Shown: piece by piece, positions 1 to 7,842 of the stretch
Layout: every line of letters begins with the position of its first letter
Position numbering within the stretch: position 1 is the stretch's first letter
Assembly: GCF_000376225.1 (NCBI RefSeq)
Contig: NZ_AQXL01000111.1
Coordinates: forward strand, 1-44,110
Length of the DNA: 44,110 nt
Reading direction: 5' to 3'
Source of the DNA: Effusibacillus pohliae DSM 22757
GTDB lineage: Bacteria; Bacillota; Bacilli; Tumebacillales; Effusibacillaceae
Position numbers and translations under genes: made by a program
The notes under the pieces: model-generated
What the model was told of the DNA's origin: nothing
Databases searched by the model: none
Seen by the model: only the letters and a program-made list of their open reading frames with translations

Positions 1-2
1 CG

Positions 3-176
3 ATCATTACGACCAACCTGTCGTTTGAGCGCTGGGGCGAAATCTTTCAGGATCCGGTCATGACCGCCGCCATGATTGACCGGTTGACGCATCAATCGTA
101 CATCGTCAACATGAACGGCAATTCATACCGGATGAAAGAAACGAAGGAGTGGCTGTCGAAGCAACAGTTGGCCTAA
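3..176 (+). CDS. istB: IS21-family helper ATPase IstB, C-terminal end (partial)
   Basis: An open frame enters from the left edge and ends at TAA. Its 57 residues include the segment TTNLSFERWGEIF, then a stretch ending in an arginine-rich turn and RMKETKEWL. This is the usual C-terminus of IstB, the AAA+ helper ATPase that directs target choice for the IstA transposase of IS21 elements. The Walker motifs and istA lie outside the window. The gene is followed by a non-coding tail typical of the right end of such elements. Identification rests on remembered family sequence, and completeness cannot be judged here. Confidence 0.85.
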   Translation: MITTNLSFERWGEIFQDPVMTAAMIDRLTHQSYIVNMNGNSYRMKETKEWLSKQQLA

Positions 177-279
177 TCTCAAGAAAAAAATCCGAAGGGG
201 AATTACCGCCATCTGTAAGTTCTCTGTTTCACAGGTGGGGGAAAATTAAATGAGCGAATGGCGGAATTTTGGGTTGACA
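177..279 (+). mobile_element. Right end of an IS21-family insertion sequence
   Basis: The stretch after istB carries repeated GGGGAATT/GGGGGAAAATT-type blocks and closes with GGGTTGACA. On the other strand this is TGTCAACCC, which fits the TGT...ACA ends of IS21 elements. The glycosyltransferase reading frame resumes directly after it, so the boundary near 279 is set by where foreign sequence replaces that gene. The exact end could differ by a few bases because the matching left end and target duplication are not in the window. Confidence 0.6.
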
Positions 280-783
280 AATACACTCGGCTAATCTGCC
301 TGTTTTCCAGCCTCCAACCGATTCTAAAGCGTCACGTTTGACAAATTGGCCATTTCCTCCAAGACCGCAACATCCAAGCATGGAATCTCGTCCTGATTGA
401 AAAATGCTGCAATGGATGGCGAATTCACTGTCCTGTAACATTGTCCAGATGTTTTGGTTTCGATTATACATACGAACCCGAGTCTGAATACCGGACACAA
501 CTGAAGAGGCATCATCAATGACGATAATCTCAATGTTTTGATAGGTTTGATCTAATATTGAATATACGGTCTCCGCAATCACATTTTGTTCATTATGTGC
601 CGGTATCAAAATGGAAACTTTTGGTTTATACGCAAGTTTGGTGCTAATCTTGCGATTGTAAAAACTGTACACGAGAACTGTCATCATATATAGGTTCAGT
701 ACAAGCATCAGATATTCAAGAACTTTTCCTGTCCAACCAAATAAACTGGCAAACGTGCTGATGACCAATAAGCTTCTTAGCAT
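280..783 (-). pseudogene. Glycosyltransferase family 2 gene, internally deleted and cut by an IS
   Basis: The start at 783 has a good ribosome binding site (AAAGGGGA). The N-terminus has a hydrophobic segment of about 40 residues, then the GT-A start VSILIPAHNEQNVIAETV and IIVIDDASS. The frame then jumps to a region (TRVRMYNRNQNIWTMLQD, then LGGNGQFVKRDALESVGGW) that in processive GT2 enzymes such as BcsA or IcaA lies far downstream. The DxD region between is missing. The C-terminus ends in the IS21 end. So there is an internal in-frame deletion plus an insertion truncation, and the product should be inactive. An exopolysaccharide synthase is the likely ancestor, but the exact substrate cannot be told. 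Confidence 0.75.
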
Positions 784-985
784 AATTGGGTCCCCTTTAA
801 ATAAATAAAATAAAAATTAAATAGCATTATTTTTGTGTTTGTGTAACCATGGTGATATGTATGCAGAAGAGGTCATCCGTATACCGATCCAGTGATCAGG
901 GGTCCGTTTTTCAGCCCGAAAACAGGTCCCCGACCGTATGCCGATTTTGCATAATGGGGAATACCAACTAGGAAGGAGGGAATCG

Positions 986-2170
986 GTGTTGGCCTATCGG
1001 GACTGGTCAAAATCGATGCGGATGCTGCTTTGGATCGGCGTGTTGTTTACGATGGCCTCCGCGTTGTCTTCCGCGTTTGTCAATGTGTTTTTGTGGAAGC
1101 AGACGAAAAGCTTGCTGGCGCTCGCCGTGTACAACGGGTTGCAATATTCGATGATGCCGCTCGTGTTTTTTGTGGCGAGCCGGTTGTACAGGGTTCACCG
1201 GGAGACCTATCTGCGTGTCGGAATTTTTCTGCACGCGCTGTTTTATGGACTGGTGCTGTGGGCGGGGCACCGGGCCAATCCCTATTGGATGGGATTGCTG
1301 CTTGGAGCGGGGACCGGATTTTACTGGTATGGATACAACCTGCTGTCCTTGCGCCTGACTGAAAGCCGGGCGCGGGGGGAATTCAGCAGTTGGACCGGGA
1401 TGTTCGGATCGGTTGCGACGATGGCGGCGCCGTTGATTTCTGGGTTTCTGATTACGTCGTTGCAAGGGGTCGGGTACACGCTGGTGTTTTCCCTCTCGCT
1501 CGGTTTTTTCGCGGCGGCGTTGGTGGTCAGTCATTGGTTGGATCCGGTGGAAGAGACAGAATTGCCGATGCCGGTGTTTCGGCGGCAGCATCCGAATTGG
1601 AACCGGGTGCTGATGGGCAATTTTTTTCAGGGCGTGCGGGAAGGCGTGTTCGTCTTCTTTGCGGCGATCATGGTGATGATCACGACGGGCAGCGAGTGGG
1701 GGCTGGGGAAGTATACGGCGGTCAATGCGCTGCTTTCCAGCCTGTCGTTTTTTGCGGTCGGCAAATGGCTGCGCTGGCGGTGGTACAACGAATCGATGCT
1801 GATCGGATCCTTCCTGTCGAGCGGCGCGATCGCCCTGTTCCTGTTCGAGCAGAATTACAAAACGATCATGTTGTACGGGATGATCACCGCGATTTTCACT
1901 CCTTTGTTTGCCGTACCGTTCGCCGCCCGGGCCTTTCACGTAATCGATGAAGCGCACGAACGTTACGAACGGGAATATATCGTGGAACGGGAAATCGTGC
2001 TCAACGCGGGACGCGTGCTGAGCATCGCCAGTTTTATCTCGACCTATCGCTATCTGCCGAAGGAATGGATCCCCGCCTATCTGCTGCTGATCGGCTCGAT
2101 GCAGATTCTGGCGGTGCTGGTGCTCAGGAGCGTCGGATTCCGGCTGAAAAAAATGTGGGAAGATGCGTAA
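986..2170 (+). CDS. MFS-type transporter of unknown substrate
   Basis: A polytopic membrane protein of 394 residues with about 12 hydrophobic segments in two halves, separated by a charged loop around residue 190 (VEETELPMP). It resembles Bacillus MFS proteins of the YqgE type. The start is taken at GTG 986, six bases after AAGGAGG; TTG 989 is also possible. The upstream ATG at 938 lacks a ribosome binding site. It stands alone, with about 110 bases before the next gene. Substrate unknown. Confidence 0.75.
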   Translation: MLAYRDWSKSMRMLLWIGVLFTMASALSSAFVNVFLWKQTKSLLALAVYNGLQYSMMPLVFFVASRLYRVHRETYLRVGIFLHALFYGLVLWAGHRANPYWMGLLLGAGTGFYWYGYNLLSLRLTESRARGEFSSWTGMFGSVATMAAPLISGFLITSLQGVGYTLVFSLSLGFFAAALVVSHWLDPVEETELPMPVFRRQHPNWNRVLMGNFFQGVREGVFVFFAAIMVMITTGSEWGLGKYTAVNALLSSLSFFAVGKWLRWRWYNESMLIGSFLSSGAIALFLFEQNYKTIMLYGMITAIFTPLFAVPFAARAFHVIDEAHERYEREYIVEREIVLNAGRVLSIASFISTYRYLPKEWIPAYLLLIGSMQILAVLVLRSVGFRLKKMWEDA

Positions 2171-2223
2171 AATATCGGTACGCCGTTTAAGCGCAGGGCG
2201 GCGAATTTGCTGTTCATTTTCGT

Positions 2224-2252
2224 TTGATTTATATCGTTCATGTAGATATAAT
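2224..2252 (+). promoter_or_regulatory. Sigma-A promoter and likely auto-operator of the MarR gene
   Basis: TTGATT (2224-2229), a 17-base spacer and TATAAT (2247-2252) form a near-consensus promoter. An inverted repeat ATATC (2231-2235) / GATAT (2245-2249) lies in the spacer and overlaps the -10. That is where a MarR repressor often binds to control its own gene. The operator role is an inference from position and symmetry. Confidence 0.7.
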
Positions 2253-2282
2253 CGTTCTTAAAGAAGTATTGGGGGTGTGGGC

Positions 2283-2708
2283 ATGAGCGATTTCTTGCGG
2301 TTGGCAGAAGAATTGTCCGCCTATTTTTCCGAAATTTACTATCATTGTCACCCCTCTTTCAGCATCAACCTGTCACACCAAGCGGTCCGGGCGTTGCAGC
2401 TTACGGCTATCAGGGGGGGAGTGACGGTGCAGGACGTAGCCGTTCATCTGGGATGCGCTCATAATACCGCATCCGAAATCGTGCGCCGTTTGGCGGATAA
2501 ACAATTGCTCGTACGGACACGGAGAAAAGAGGATGAAAGAGTGGTAGAACTGCGGGTCACAGAATTTGGAAGAAAGATTCTACAGGAACAGACAGGTCTT
2601 GACGTTCGGAAGCTGAGCGGTGTTTTGGCTGCAATGCCAGCAGCCGAAAGGGAAAAGGTGCACTCCGGATTTGCGTTGCTTCTGCAACATCTGAGGGAGG
2701 AGACCTAA
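2283..2708 (+). CDS. MarR-family transcriptional regulator
   Basis: A protein of 141 residues with a winged helix-turn-helix from about residue 38 to 105. The recognition region is TVQDVAVHLGCAHNTASEIV and the wing RRKEDERVVELRVT. MarR proteins are dimeric repressors released by small phenolic or oxidant ligands. ATG 2283 is chosen because GGGGG lies seven bases before it; GTG 2277 is in frame but too close to that site. The gene is followed at once by a DUF3147 membrane protein, its probable co-transcribed target. The ligand is unknown. Confidence 0.85.
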   Translation: MSDFLRLAEELSAYFSEIYYHCHPSFSINLSHQAVRALQLTAIRGGVTVQDVAVHLGCAHNTASEIVRRLADKQLLVRTRRKEDERVVELRVTEFGRKILQEQTGLDVRKLSGVLAAMPAAEREKVHSGFALLLQHLREET

Positions 2709-2711
2709 ACA

Positions 2712-3044
2712 TTGGCTGCTTTGAAAGTCATCGTTTCGGCTTTGATCATCCTGGCGGTCAATTGGCTTGCCAAAAAAAATCCGGCGCTCGCCGGCTGGGT
2801 GGCGGCACTGCCGGTGATCAGCCTGCTCTCGGCGGTCTGGTTGGCGGCCGATGAGAGAAGCCGGGCGGAGATCGCCGATTTTTTGCAGGGAGTGGCCTGG
2901 GGGCTGATCCCGACCGGCCTCATGCTGACTGTCATTGTGATCGCTTTACGTTCCGGATTCAACCTGTTTTTCTCCTTCCTGTTCGGTGTTGGTGTCTGGT
3001 TTGTCTATACCTGGTGTCTAAAAAGCGGTCATTTCTTTGGATGA
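2712..3044 (+). CDS. DUF3147-family membrane protein
   Basis: A protein of 110 residues with four predicted membrane helices. It contains the motif NPALAGWVAALPVISLLS, typical of DUF3147 proteins (small inner-membrane proteins of unknown function). It starts with TTG, preceded by GGGAGGAG, only three bases after the MarR stop, so the two form an operon under the promoter at 2224. Members of this family often sit beside regulators or transporters, and a role in export or envelope stress is only a guess. Confidence 0.7.
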   Translation: MAALKVIVSALIILAVNWLAKKNPALAGWVAALPVISLLSAVWLAADERSRAEIADFLQGVAWGLIPTGLMLTVIVIALRSGFNLFFSFLFGVGVWFVYTWCLKSGHFFG

Positions 3045-3165
3045 CGCTAAATGTCCCTATGCAGGAGACGATTTTGTTATTGCGGGAAGCAGGAGAAAAG
3101 GGAAAGACAGCTTGGGCGAATTGAGGTAAAATGGGAAACAAAAAGTGAGCAGAAAGGTGACGCAT

Positions 3166-4677
3166 ATGACCCTGTCGCGGGCGGCGGAGAGGCTGCAAGA
3201 GGTGCGGCAAAAACCGGTCTACCGGAAAAAATATTCCGCCCTGTTAACCGATCTTTACCAGTTGACCATGATGTACGGCTATTATAAATCGGGCAAGCTG
3301 AATCAGCGGGCTGTGTTCGATCTGTTCTACCGGAAAAATCCTTGTGATAACGGATTTGCCGTAGCGGCCGGCCTGGAAGAAGTTGTGGTGTTTTTGACCG
3401 GTCTTAAGTTCGAGGAGGAGGATATCGAGTATCTTCGCTCGCTCGAACTGTTTGATGAATCGTTTCTCGACGAGTTGCGCCGTTTCCGGTTTACCGGAAC
3501 GGTGTATGCGGTGGAGGAAGGAACCGTTGTGTTTCCGCATATTCCGCTCTTGCGGTTTGAGGGGCGGATTTTTGAGCTGCAGTTGGTGGAATCGGCCTGT
3601 TTGTCGTTCATCAACCATCAGACGTTGATCGCTACAAAAGCGGCTCGTATGGTGCAAGCGACCCGCGGCGAGCTGTACGACCACTCGGACGAGTCGGTCG
3701 AATTCGGGCTGCGGCGGGCGCAAAATGCGGACGCCGCCACGTTTGGCGCGCGTGCTGCCTATATCGGCGGCTGCGTCGGCACCAGCAACGTGTATGCGGG
3801 GCAAAATTTTGGCATTCCGGTGGTGGGCACCCAGTCGCACAGTTGGATTTTGAGCTTTCCCAGTGAGTTGGAAGCGTTTCGCGCCTATGCCGCTACCTAT
3901 CCGGATCGCACCACGCTGTTGGTCGACACGTACGACACGCTGAAAAGCGGCATTCCAAACGCGATCCAGGTGGCTCGCGAATTGCGGGAAAAAGGCTATC
4001 AACTGCGCGGCATCCGGCTGGATTCGGGCGATCTCGCCTGGTTGTCGAAAGAAGCGCGCCGAATGCTGGATGAGGCGGGGTACCCGGAGGTGAAGATTCT
4101 CGCGTCCGGCGATCTGGATGAGTATGTGGTGCGGGACCTGATTTTGCAGGGCGCTCGGATTGATACATGGTGTTTCGGCACCGCCCTGATCACCGGCAAC
4201 GATTGTCCCGCATTGGGCGGCGTGTACAAGCTGGTGGCGGAAGAGGAAAACGGGGTGATGATCCCGAAGATTAAAGTGTCTGAAAATCCGGAGAAAATCA
4301 CCAATCCGGGCTACAAAAAGGCGGTCCGGCTGTACCTGGAAAACGGCAAGGCGACCGCCGACCTGATCATGCTGGCGGATGAACAGTTGGACCCGTCCCG
4401 GCCGTTGACTCTGTTTCATCCGATTCACACCTACAAGCGAAAAACGATTCGGAACTATACGGTTGAAGAACTGCTCGTCCCGGTTCTGATCAATGGCGAG
4501 ATTGTGTACGAACTGCCGGATGTACACCAGATCAGGCAGCGGGCGATCAAACAGCTTGAAGCGATGCCGCGGGAAGTCAAGCGGCCGATCAACCCGCATG
4601 CCTACCATGTGGACTTGTCGGAAAATCTGTGGAACCTGAAACAGCGGTTGTTGCAGGAAGCGAAGGGAGTTCAATGA
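3166..4677 (+). CDS. pncB: Nicotinate phosphoribosyltransferase
   Basis: Makes nicotinate mononucleotide from nicotinate and PRPP, with ATP hydrolysis, in the NAD salvage pathway; cytosolic. The 503 residues show the family N-terminus LLTDLYQLTMMYGYYKSG, the TQSHSWI segment whose His (about 225) is the phosphorylated residue, GIRLDSGDLAWLSKE, and FGTALITGNDCPALGGVYK. ATG 3166 is chosen for the AAAGGTG eight bases upstream; the in-frame GTG at 3145 has no such site. The stop overlaps an ATG in frame with the glycerate kinase gene (ATGA), so the two are probably translated together. Confidence 0.93.
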   Translation: MTLSRAAERLQEVRQKPVYRKKYSALLTDLYQLTMMYGYYKSGKLNQRAVFDLFYRKNPCDNGFAVAAGLEEVVVFLTGLKFEEEDIEYLRSLELFDESFLDELRRFRFTGTVYAVEEGTVVFPHIPLLRFEGRIFELQLVESACLSFINHQTLIATKAARMVQATRGELYDHSDESVEFGLRRAQNADAATFGARAAYIGGCVGTSNVYAGQNFGIPVVGTQSHSWILSFPSELEAFRAYAATYPDRTTLLVDTYDTLKSGIPNAIQVARELREKGYQLRGIRLDSGDLAWLSKEARRMLDEAGYPEVKILASGDLDEYVVRDLILQGARIDTWCFGTALITGNDCPALGGVYKLVAEEENGVMIPKIKVSENPEKITNPGYKKAVRLYLENGKATADLIMLADEQLDPSRPLTLFHPIHTYKRKTIRNYTVEELLVPVLINGEIVYELPDVHQIRQRAIKQLEAMPREVKRPINPHAYHVDLSENLWNLKQRLLQEAKGVQ

Positions 4678-4691
4678 CCGGGGGGATGGAT

Positions 4692-5840
4692 ATGAAAATC
4701 GTGTTGGCGCCCGATTCCTACAAAGGCAGCCTGACGGCCAAAGAAGCGTGTGACGCGATGGAAGCCGGCATCCGCCGCGTGCTGCCGGAGGCGGAGATCG
4801 TGAAAGTGCCGATGGCGGACGGCGGGGAAGGAACGGTGCAAAGTTTGGTCGATGCAACGGGTGGACGGTTTATGACGCGGCAGGTGACCAACCCGCTCGG
4901 TGAGCCGGTGAACGCCCAATATGGGATCCTCGGCGACGGGAAAACGGCTGTCATCGAGATGGCGGAAGCGTCCGGGCTGTATCGGATCCCGGCTGACCGC
5001 CGCAATCCGTTGGTCACCACCACCTATGGCACGGGTGAATTGATCCGTGCCGCTCTCGATCAAGGGTGCCGTAAGTTCATTCTGGGCATTGGCGGCAGTG
5101 CCACCAATGACGGAGGCACCGGCATGGCACAGGCGCTGGGCGTCAAGTTTTTCGACAAGGAAGGGCGGGAACTGCCGTTTGGCGGAGGCAGTCTGGGCCA
5201 GTTGCAGCGAATTGATATGTCGGGCGTCGACCCGCGGCTGAAAGATTGCGAGTTCACGGTCGCGTGCGATGTCGACAACCCACTGACGGGACCAAACGGG
5301 GCAAGCCACGTGTTCGGCCCGCAAAAAGGGGCGACGCCCGACATGGTGGTTGAGCTGGACCGCAATCTTGCCCACTATGCGAAGATGATCGAACGGGATC
5401 TGGGCACATCGGTCAGCGATCTGCCCGGGGCGGGGGCTGCCGGCGGACTGGGGGCGGCGATGGTCGCTTTTCTTGGGGCAACGCTGAAGCGCGGGGTGGA
5501 AATTGTGGTGGAGGCGACCCGCCTGGCGGAGCATGTGCAGGGAGCCGATCTCGTTTTGTCGGGGGAGGGGCAGATTGATTTTCAGACGGAACGGGGCAAG
5601 ACACCGTTTGGAGTTGCGAAAGTGGCACAGAAGGCGGGCGTTCCGGTGATCCTGATCGCCGGTTCGATCGGGCGTGGCGTGGAAGTTCTCTATCAACACG
5701 GGGTGCAAAGCGTATTTTCGATCGTCAACCGGCCGATGTCCCTGCAGGAAGCAATGGAACAAGCGCGAGATCTGCTGGCAGATGCCACGGAAAGGATCGT
5801 CCGAGTGGCGTTTGCAGCGGAAATTATCAAAAAAATATAA
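4692..5840 (+). CDS. glxK: Glycerate kinase (GlxK type)
   Basis: Phosphorylates glycerate with ATP, feeding it into glycolysis or serine metabolism. The 382 residues match the GlxK family in length. They carry MKIVLAPDSYKGSLTAKEA at the start, PMADGGEGT, the glycine-rich GIGGSATNDGGTGMAQALG and GQIDFQTERGKTPFGVAK. The start at 4692 fits the conserved N-terminus and the GGGGGG six bases upstream. ATG 4674, overlapping the pncB stop, is the alternative and would add six residues. It forms an operon with pncB and runs toward the lactate permease with no terminator visible between them. Confidence 0.92.
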   Translation: MKIVLAPDSYKGSLTAKEACDAMEAGIRRVLPEAEIVKVPMADGGEGTVQSLVDATGGRFMTRQVTNPLGEPVNAQYGILGDGKTAVIEMAEASGLYRIPADRRNPLVTTTYGTGELIRAALDQGCRKFILGIGGSATNDGGTGMAQALGVKFFDKEGRELPFGGGSLGQLQRIDMSGVDPRLKDCEFTVACDVDNPLTGPNGASHVFGPQKGATPDMVVELDRNLAHYAKMIERDLGTSVSDLPGAGAAGGLGAAMVAFLGATLKRGVEIVVEATRLAEHVQGADLVLSGEGQIDFQTERGKTPFGVAKVAQKAGVPVILIAGSIGRGVEVLYQHGVQSVFSIVNRPMSLQEAMEQARDLLADATERIVRVAFAAEIIKKI

Positions 5841-5850
5841 AAAGAGGGAT

Positions 5851-5867
5851 TTGCAAGCGTTTTCATT
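5851..5867 (+). promoter_or_regulatory. Catabolite-response element (cre)
   Basis: TTGCAAGCGTTTTCATT fits the Bacillus CcpA consensus WTGNAARCGNWWWCAWW at every position. It lies 64 bases before the lactate permease start, in the gap after glxK, so carbon catabolite control of the permease by CcpA is likely. Confidence 0.75.
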
Positions 5868-5886
5868 CATGATATATTTGATCTGG

Positions 5887-5901
5887 GATGATCATATCAT
5901 C
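5887..5901 (+). promoter_or_regulatory. Inverted repeat before the lactate permease
   Basis: GATGAT and ATCATC are separated by CAT, giving a perfect six-base inverted repeat 30 bases before the permease start. Lactate permease genes are often under a GntR-type repressor. This symmetry is a candidate operator, but no such regulator lies in the window. Confidence 0.4.
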
Positions 5902-5930
5902 ATATCACCTGTTGACAAGGAGGTCAGCGA

Positions 5931-7637
5931 ATGACAACGTGGACGCAAGTTACCAATCCGCTGAACAATCTGTGGCTGTCAGCATTTGTGGCCGCATTGC
6001 CGATTTTCTTTCTCGGTTGGGCGCTTGCCATCAAGAAAATGAAAGGGTATCTGGCTGCACTTCTCACCATCCTGCTGGCGACTTTGATCGCGATTTTTGT
6101 GTATGGGATGCCGACCGGTATCGCTTTGACGACTGATCTGCTGGGGGCGTTCAAAGGGTTGGCCCCGATCGGGTATGTCGTCTTGACCGGTGTGTTCCTG
6201 TACAACCTGACGGTGGAAGCGGGACAATTTGAGATTATCAAGTATTCGATTTCGAAAGTGTCGGACGATCAGCGAATACAGGCGTTGTTGATTGCGTTCG
6301 CATTCAGCGCCTTCATTGAAGGGGCGGCCGGCTTCGGTACGCCTGTTGCGATAGCCGCGGCGATGCTCATCGGTCTTGGATTTCCGCCGTTGTACGCCGC
6401 CGGATTGGCGCTGGTGGCCAACTCGATACCGGTTGCGTTCGGTTCGATCGGCATTCCGATCACCACGGCCGGCAGCGTCTCGGGGCTGAGTCCCGATTTG
6501 ATCGGCGCGATGGCGGGCCGGCAGTTGCCGATTTTGACGCTGATCATCCCGTTCTGGGTGGTGATGATCATGGGCGGCTGGAAAGCGGCGAAAGGCGTGA
6601 TGCCGGCGTTGGTGGTGTCCGGCGTGTCATTTGCTGCCGCCCAGTTCATCAGTTCCAACTACCTCGGGTATCAGTCGACCGACCTGATTGCCTCGATGAC
6701 CGCGATCGCGGCGCTGATATTGTTGCTGCTGGTGTGGAAACCGAAGGACAGATGGACATTTGAAGGAATGCAAGCGACCGTTCCAGGCAACAAAGGATAT
6801 CCCCGGCCAGCGGAATTGGAGTTGTCCGCGACTTCTCCAACACAAGCGACCGACACCGGTGGCCAGCGCTATTCGGGAAGTGAGATACTGCGGGCCTGGT
6901 CTCCTTACATCATTACTTCTCTGGTGATTCTGCTCTGGAGCCGCCAGTGGTTTAAGGATCTGTTTGATGTGAAAAAAGGGGCGAGCCAGTTCTGGGAAAT
7001 CAAGTTTAACATGCCGGTCGTGCATAAAGCGGTATTGGTTGGCGGCAAAGCGCAGGACGCAGTTTATTCGCTGAACTGGATCACCGCTTCCGGCACGGCG
7101 ATTCTGGTCGCCACCATCCTTGGCGGTCTGGTTTTGGGCATGTCGCCCAAGCGTTACATCGCCACCTTCGTCAAAACGTTGAAGCAGCTGGCGCTGCCGC
7201 TTGTCGCGATCGCCTGCTTCCTGGCATACGCCGAGTTGAGCCAACGGTCCGGCATGGGCACGACGATGGGACTGGCATTGTCAAAGACCGGTGCGGCGTT
7301 TGCGTTCTTCGCTCCGATCATCGGTTACATCGGCGTGTTTTTGACCGGATCGGACACCTCGACCAACGCGTTGTTCGGAAAATTGCAAACGGTGGCAGCG
7401 AAGGAAGTGGGGATCGATCCAATCCTCGCGGTCGCGTCCAACTCCACCGGCGGTTGTGCGGCCAAGATGATCTCGCCGCAGTCGATCGCAGTCGGCGCGG
7501 GTGCCACCAACATGGTGGGCCAGGAGGGCAATATCCTCCGGTTCACGATCAAGCACAGCCTGATTTTCGTGTTCCTGATCGGGATCATCTCCTGGCTGCA
7601 AGCACATGTGTTTACATGGATGATTCCTGGGCATTAA
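5931..7637 (+). CDS. lctP: L-lactate permease (LctP/LutP family)
   Basis: A proton-coupled carrier for lactate (and possibly glycolate) in the cytoplasmic membrane. The 568 residues hold about 13-14 hydrophobic segments. Conserved LctP stretches are FIEGAAGFGTPVAIAAAMLI, FGSIGIPITTAG, GSDTSTNALFGKLQ and SNSTGGCAAKMISPQSIAVG. AAGGAGGT stands seven bases before ATG. A cre site and an inverted repeat lie upstream, and a strong terminator lies downstream. Next to glycerate kinase, it suggests use of small hydroxy acids. The length is normal for the family. Confidence 0.93.
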   Translation: MTTWTQVTNPLNNLWLSAFVAALPIFFLGWALAIKKMKGYLAALLTILLATLIAIFVYGMPTGIALTTDLLGAFKGLAPIGYVVLTGVFLYNLTVEAGQFEIIKYSISKVSDDQRIQALLIAFAFSAFIEGAAGFGTPVAIAAAMLIGLGFPPLYAAGLALVANSIPVAFGSIGIPITTAGSVSGLSPDLIGAMAGRQLPILTLIIPFWVVMIMGGWKAAKGVMPALVVSGVSFAAAQFISSNYLGYQSTDLIASMTAIAALILLLLVWKPKDRWTFEGMQATVPGNKGYPRPAELELSATSPTQATDTGGQRYSGSEILRAWSPYIITSLVILLWSRQWFKDLFDVKKGASQFWEIKFNMPVVHKAVLVGGKAQDAVYSLNWITASGTAILVATILGGLVLGMSPKRYIATFVKTLKQLALPLVAIACFLAYAELSQRSGMGTTMGLALSKTGAAFAFFAPIIGYIGVFLTGSDTSTNALFGKLQTVAAKEVGIDPILAVASNSTGGCAAKMISPQSIAVGAGATNMVGQEGNILRFTIKHSLIFVFLIGIISWLQAHVFTWMIPGH

Positions 7638-7650
7638 AAACAGGCGGATT

Positions 7651-7682
7651 CTCGCAAAAGCGAGTAAGCAAGCCATGCTTGC
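7651..7682 (+). other. Two tandem short hairpins after lctP
   Basis: CTCGC-AAAA-GCGAG (about 7651-7664) and GCAAG-CCAT-GCTTGC (about 7668-7682) form two neat stem-loops in a row. They sit between the permease stop and the terminator. They may protect the 3' end of the transcript; no known RNA family is recognised. Confidence 0.4.
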
Positions 7683-7705
7683 AAGAGGAGAACCTGATGC
7701 AAGCG

Positions 7706-7741
7706 AAGAGCGCTGACCGGCCGCGGTCTTGCGCTCTTTTT
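7706..7741 (+). terminator. Rho-independent terminator of lctP
   Basis: AAGAGCGC (7706-7713) pairs with GCGCTCTT (7731-7738), with an inner GACCG/CGGTC stem, followed by a run of T. Confidence 0.85.
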
Positions 7742-7768
7742 CATACGGTGACTGTCGAAAAATACCTA

Positions 7769-7798
7769 TTGCCAAGACTGATGCCCTGGTTGTATGAT
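7769..7798 (+). promoter_or_regulatory. Promoter of the LacI regulator gene
   Basis: TTGCCA (7769-7774), an 18-base spacer and TATGAT (7793-7798). The regulator's palindrome at 7816 lies just past the expected start point, which fits autorepression. Confidence 0.55.
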
Positions 7799-7815
7799 GA
7801 AAGCAACAGATTGTC

Positions 7816-7827
7816 GAAAACGTTTTC
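7816..7827 (+). promoter_or_regulatory. LacI-type operator O1
   Basis: GAAAACGTTTTC is a perfect 12-base palindrome with the central CG typical of LacI/GalR operators. The same core recurs at 8993-9006. With its flanks it also fits the cre consensus with one mismatch, so CcpA could bind too. Confidence 0.7.
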
Positions 7828-7842
7828 AGGCGGTGTTGCAAA

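Noticed and set aside
3244-4857. A 537-codon minus-strand open frame across pncB, and a 399-codon one across glxK (4671-5870)
   Set aside because: Both lie antisense to clear enzymes. They are rich in His, Arg and Pro as expected of shadows in GC-rich coding DNA, and they lack ribosome binding sites and known domains.
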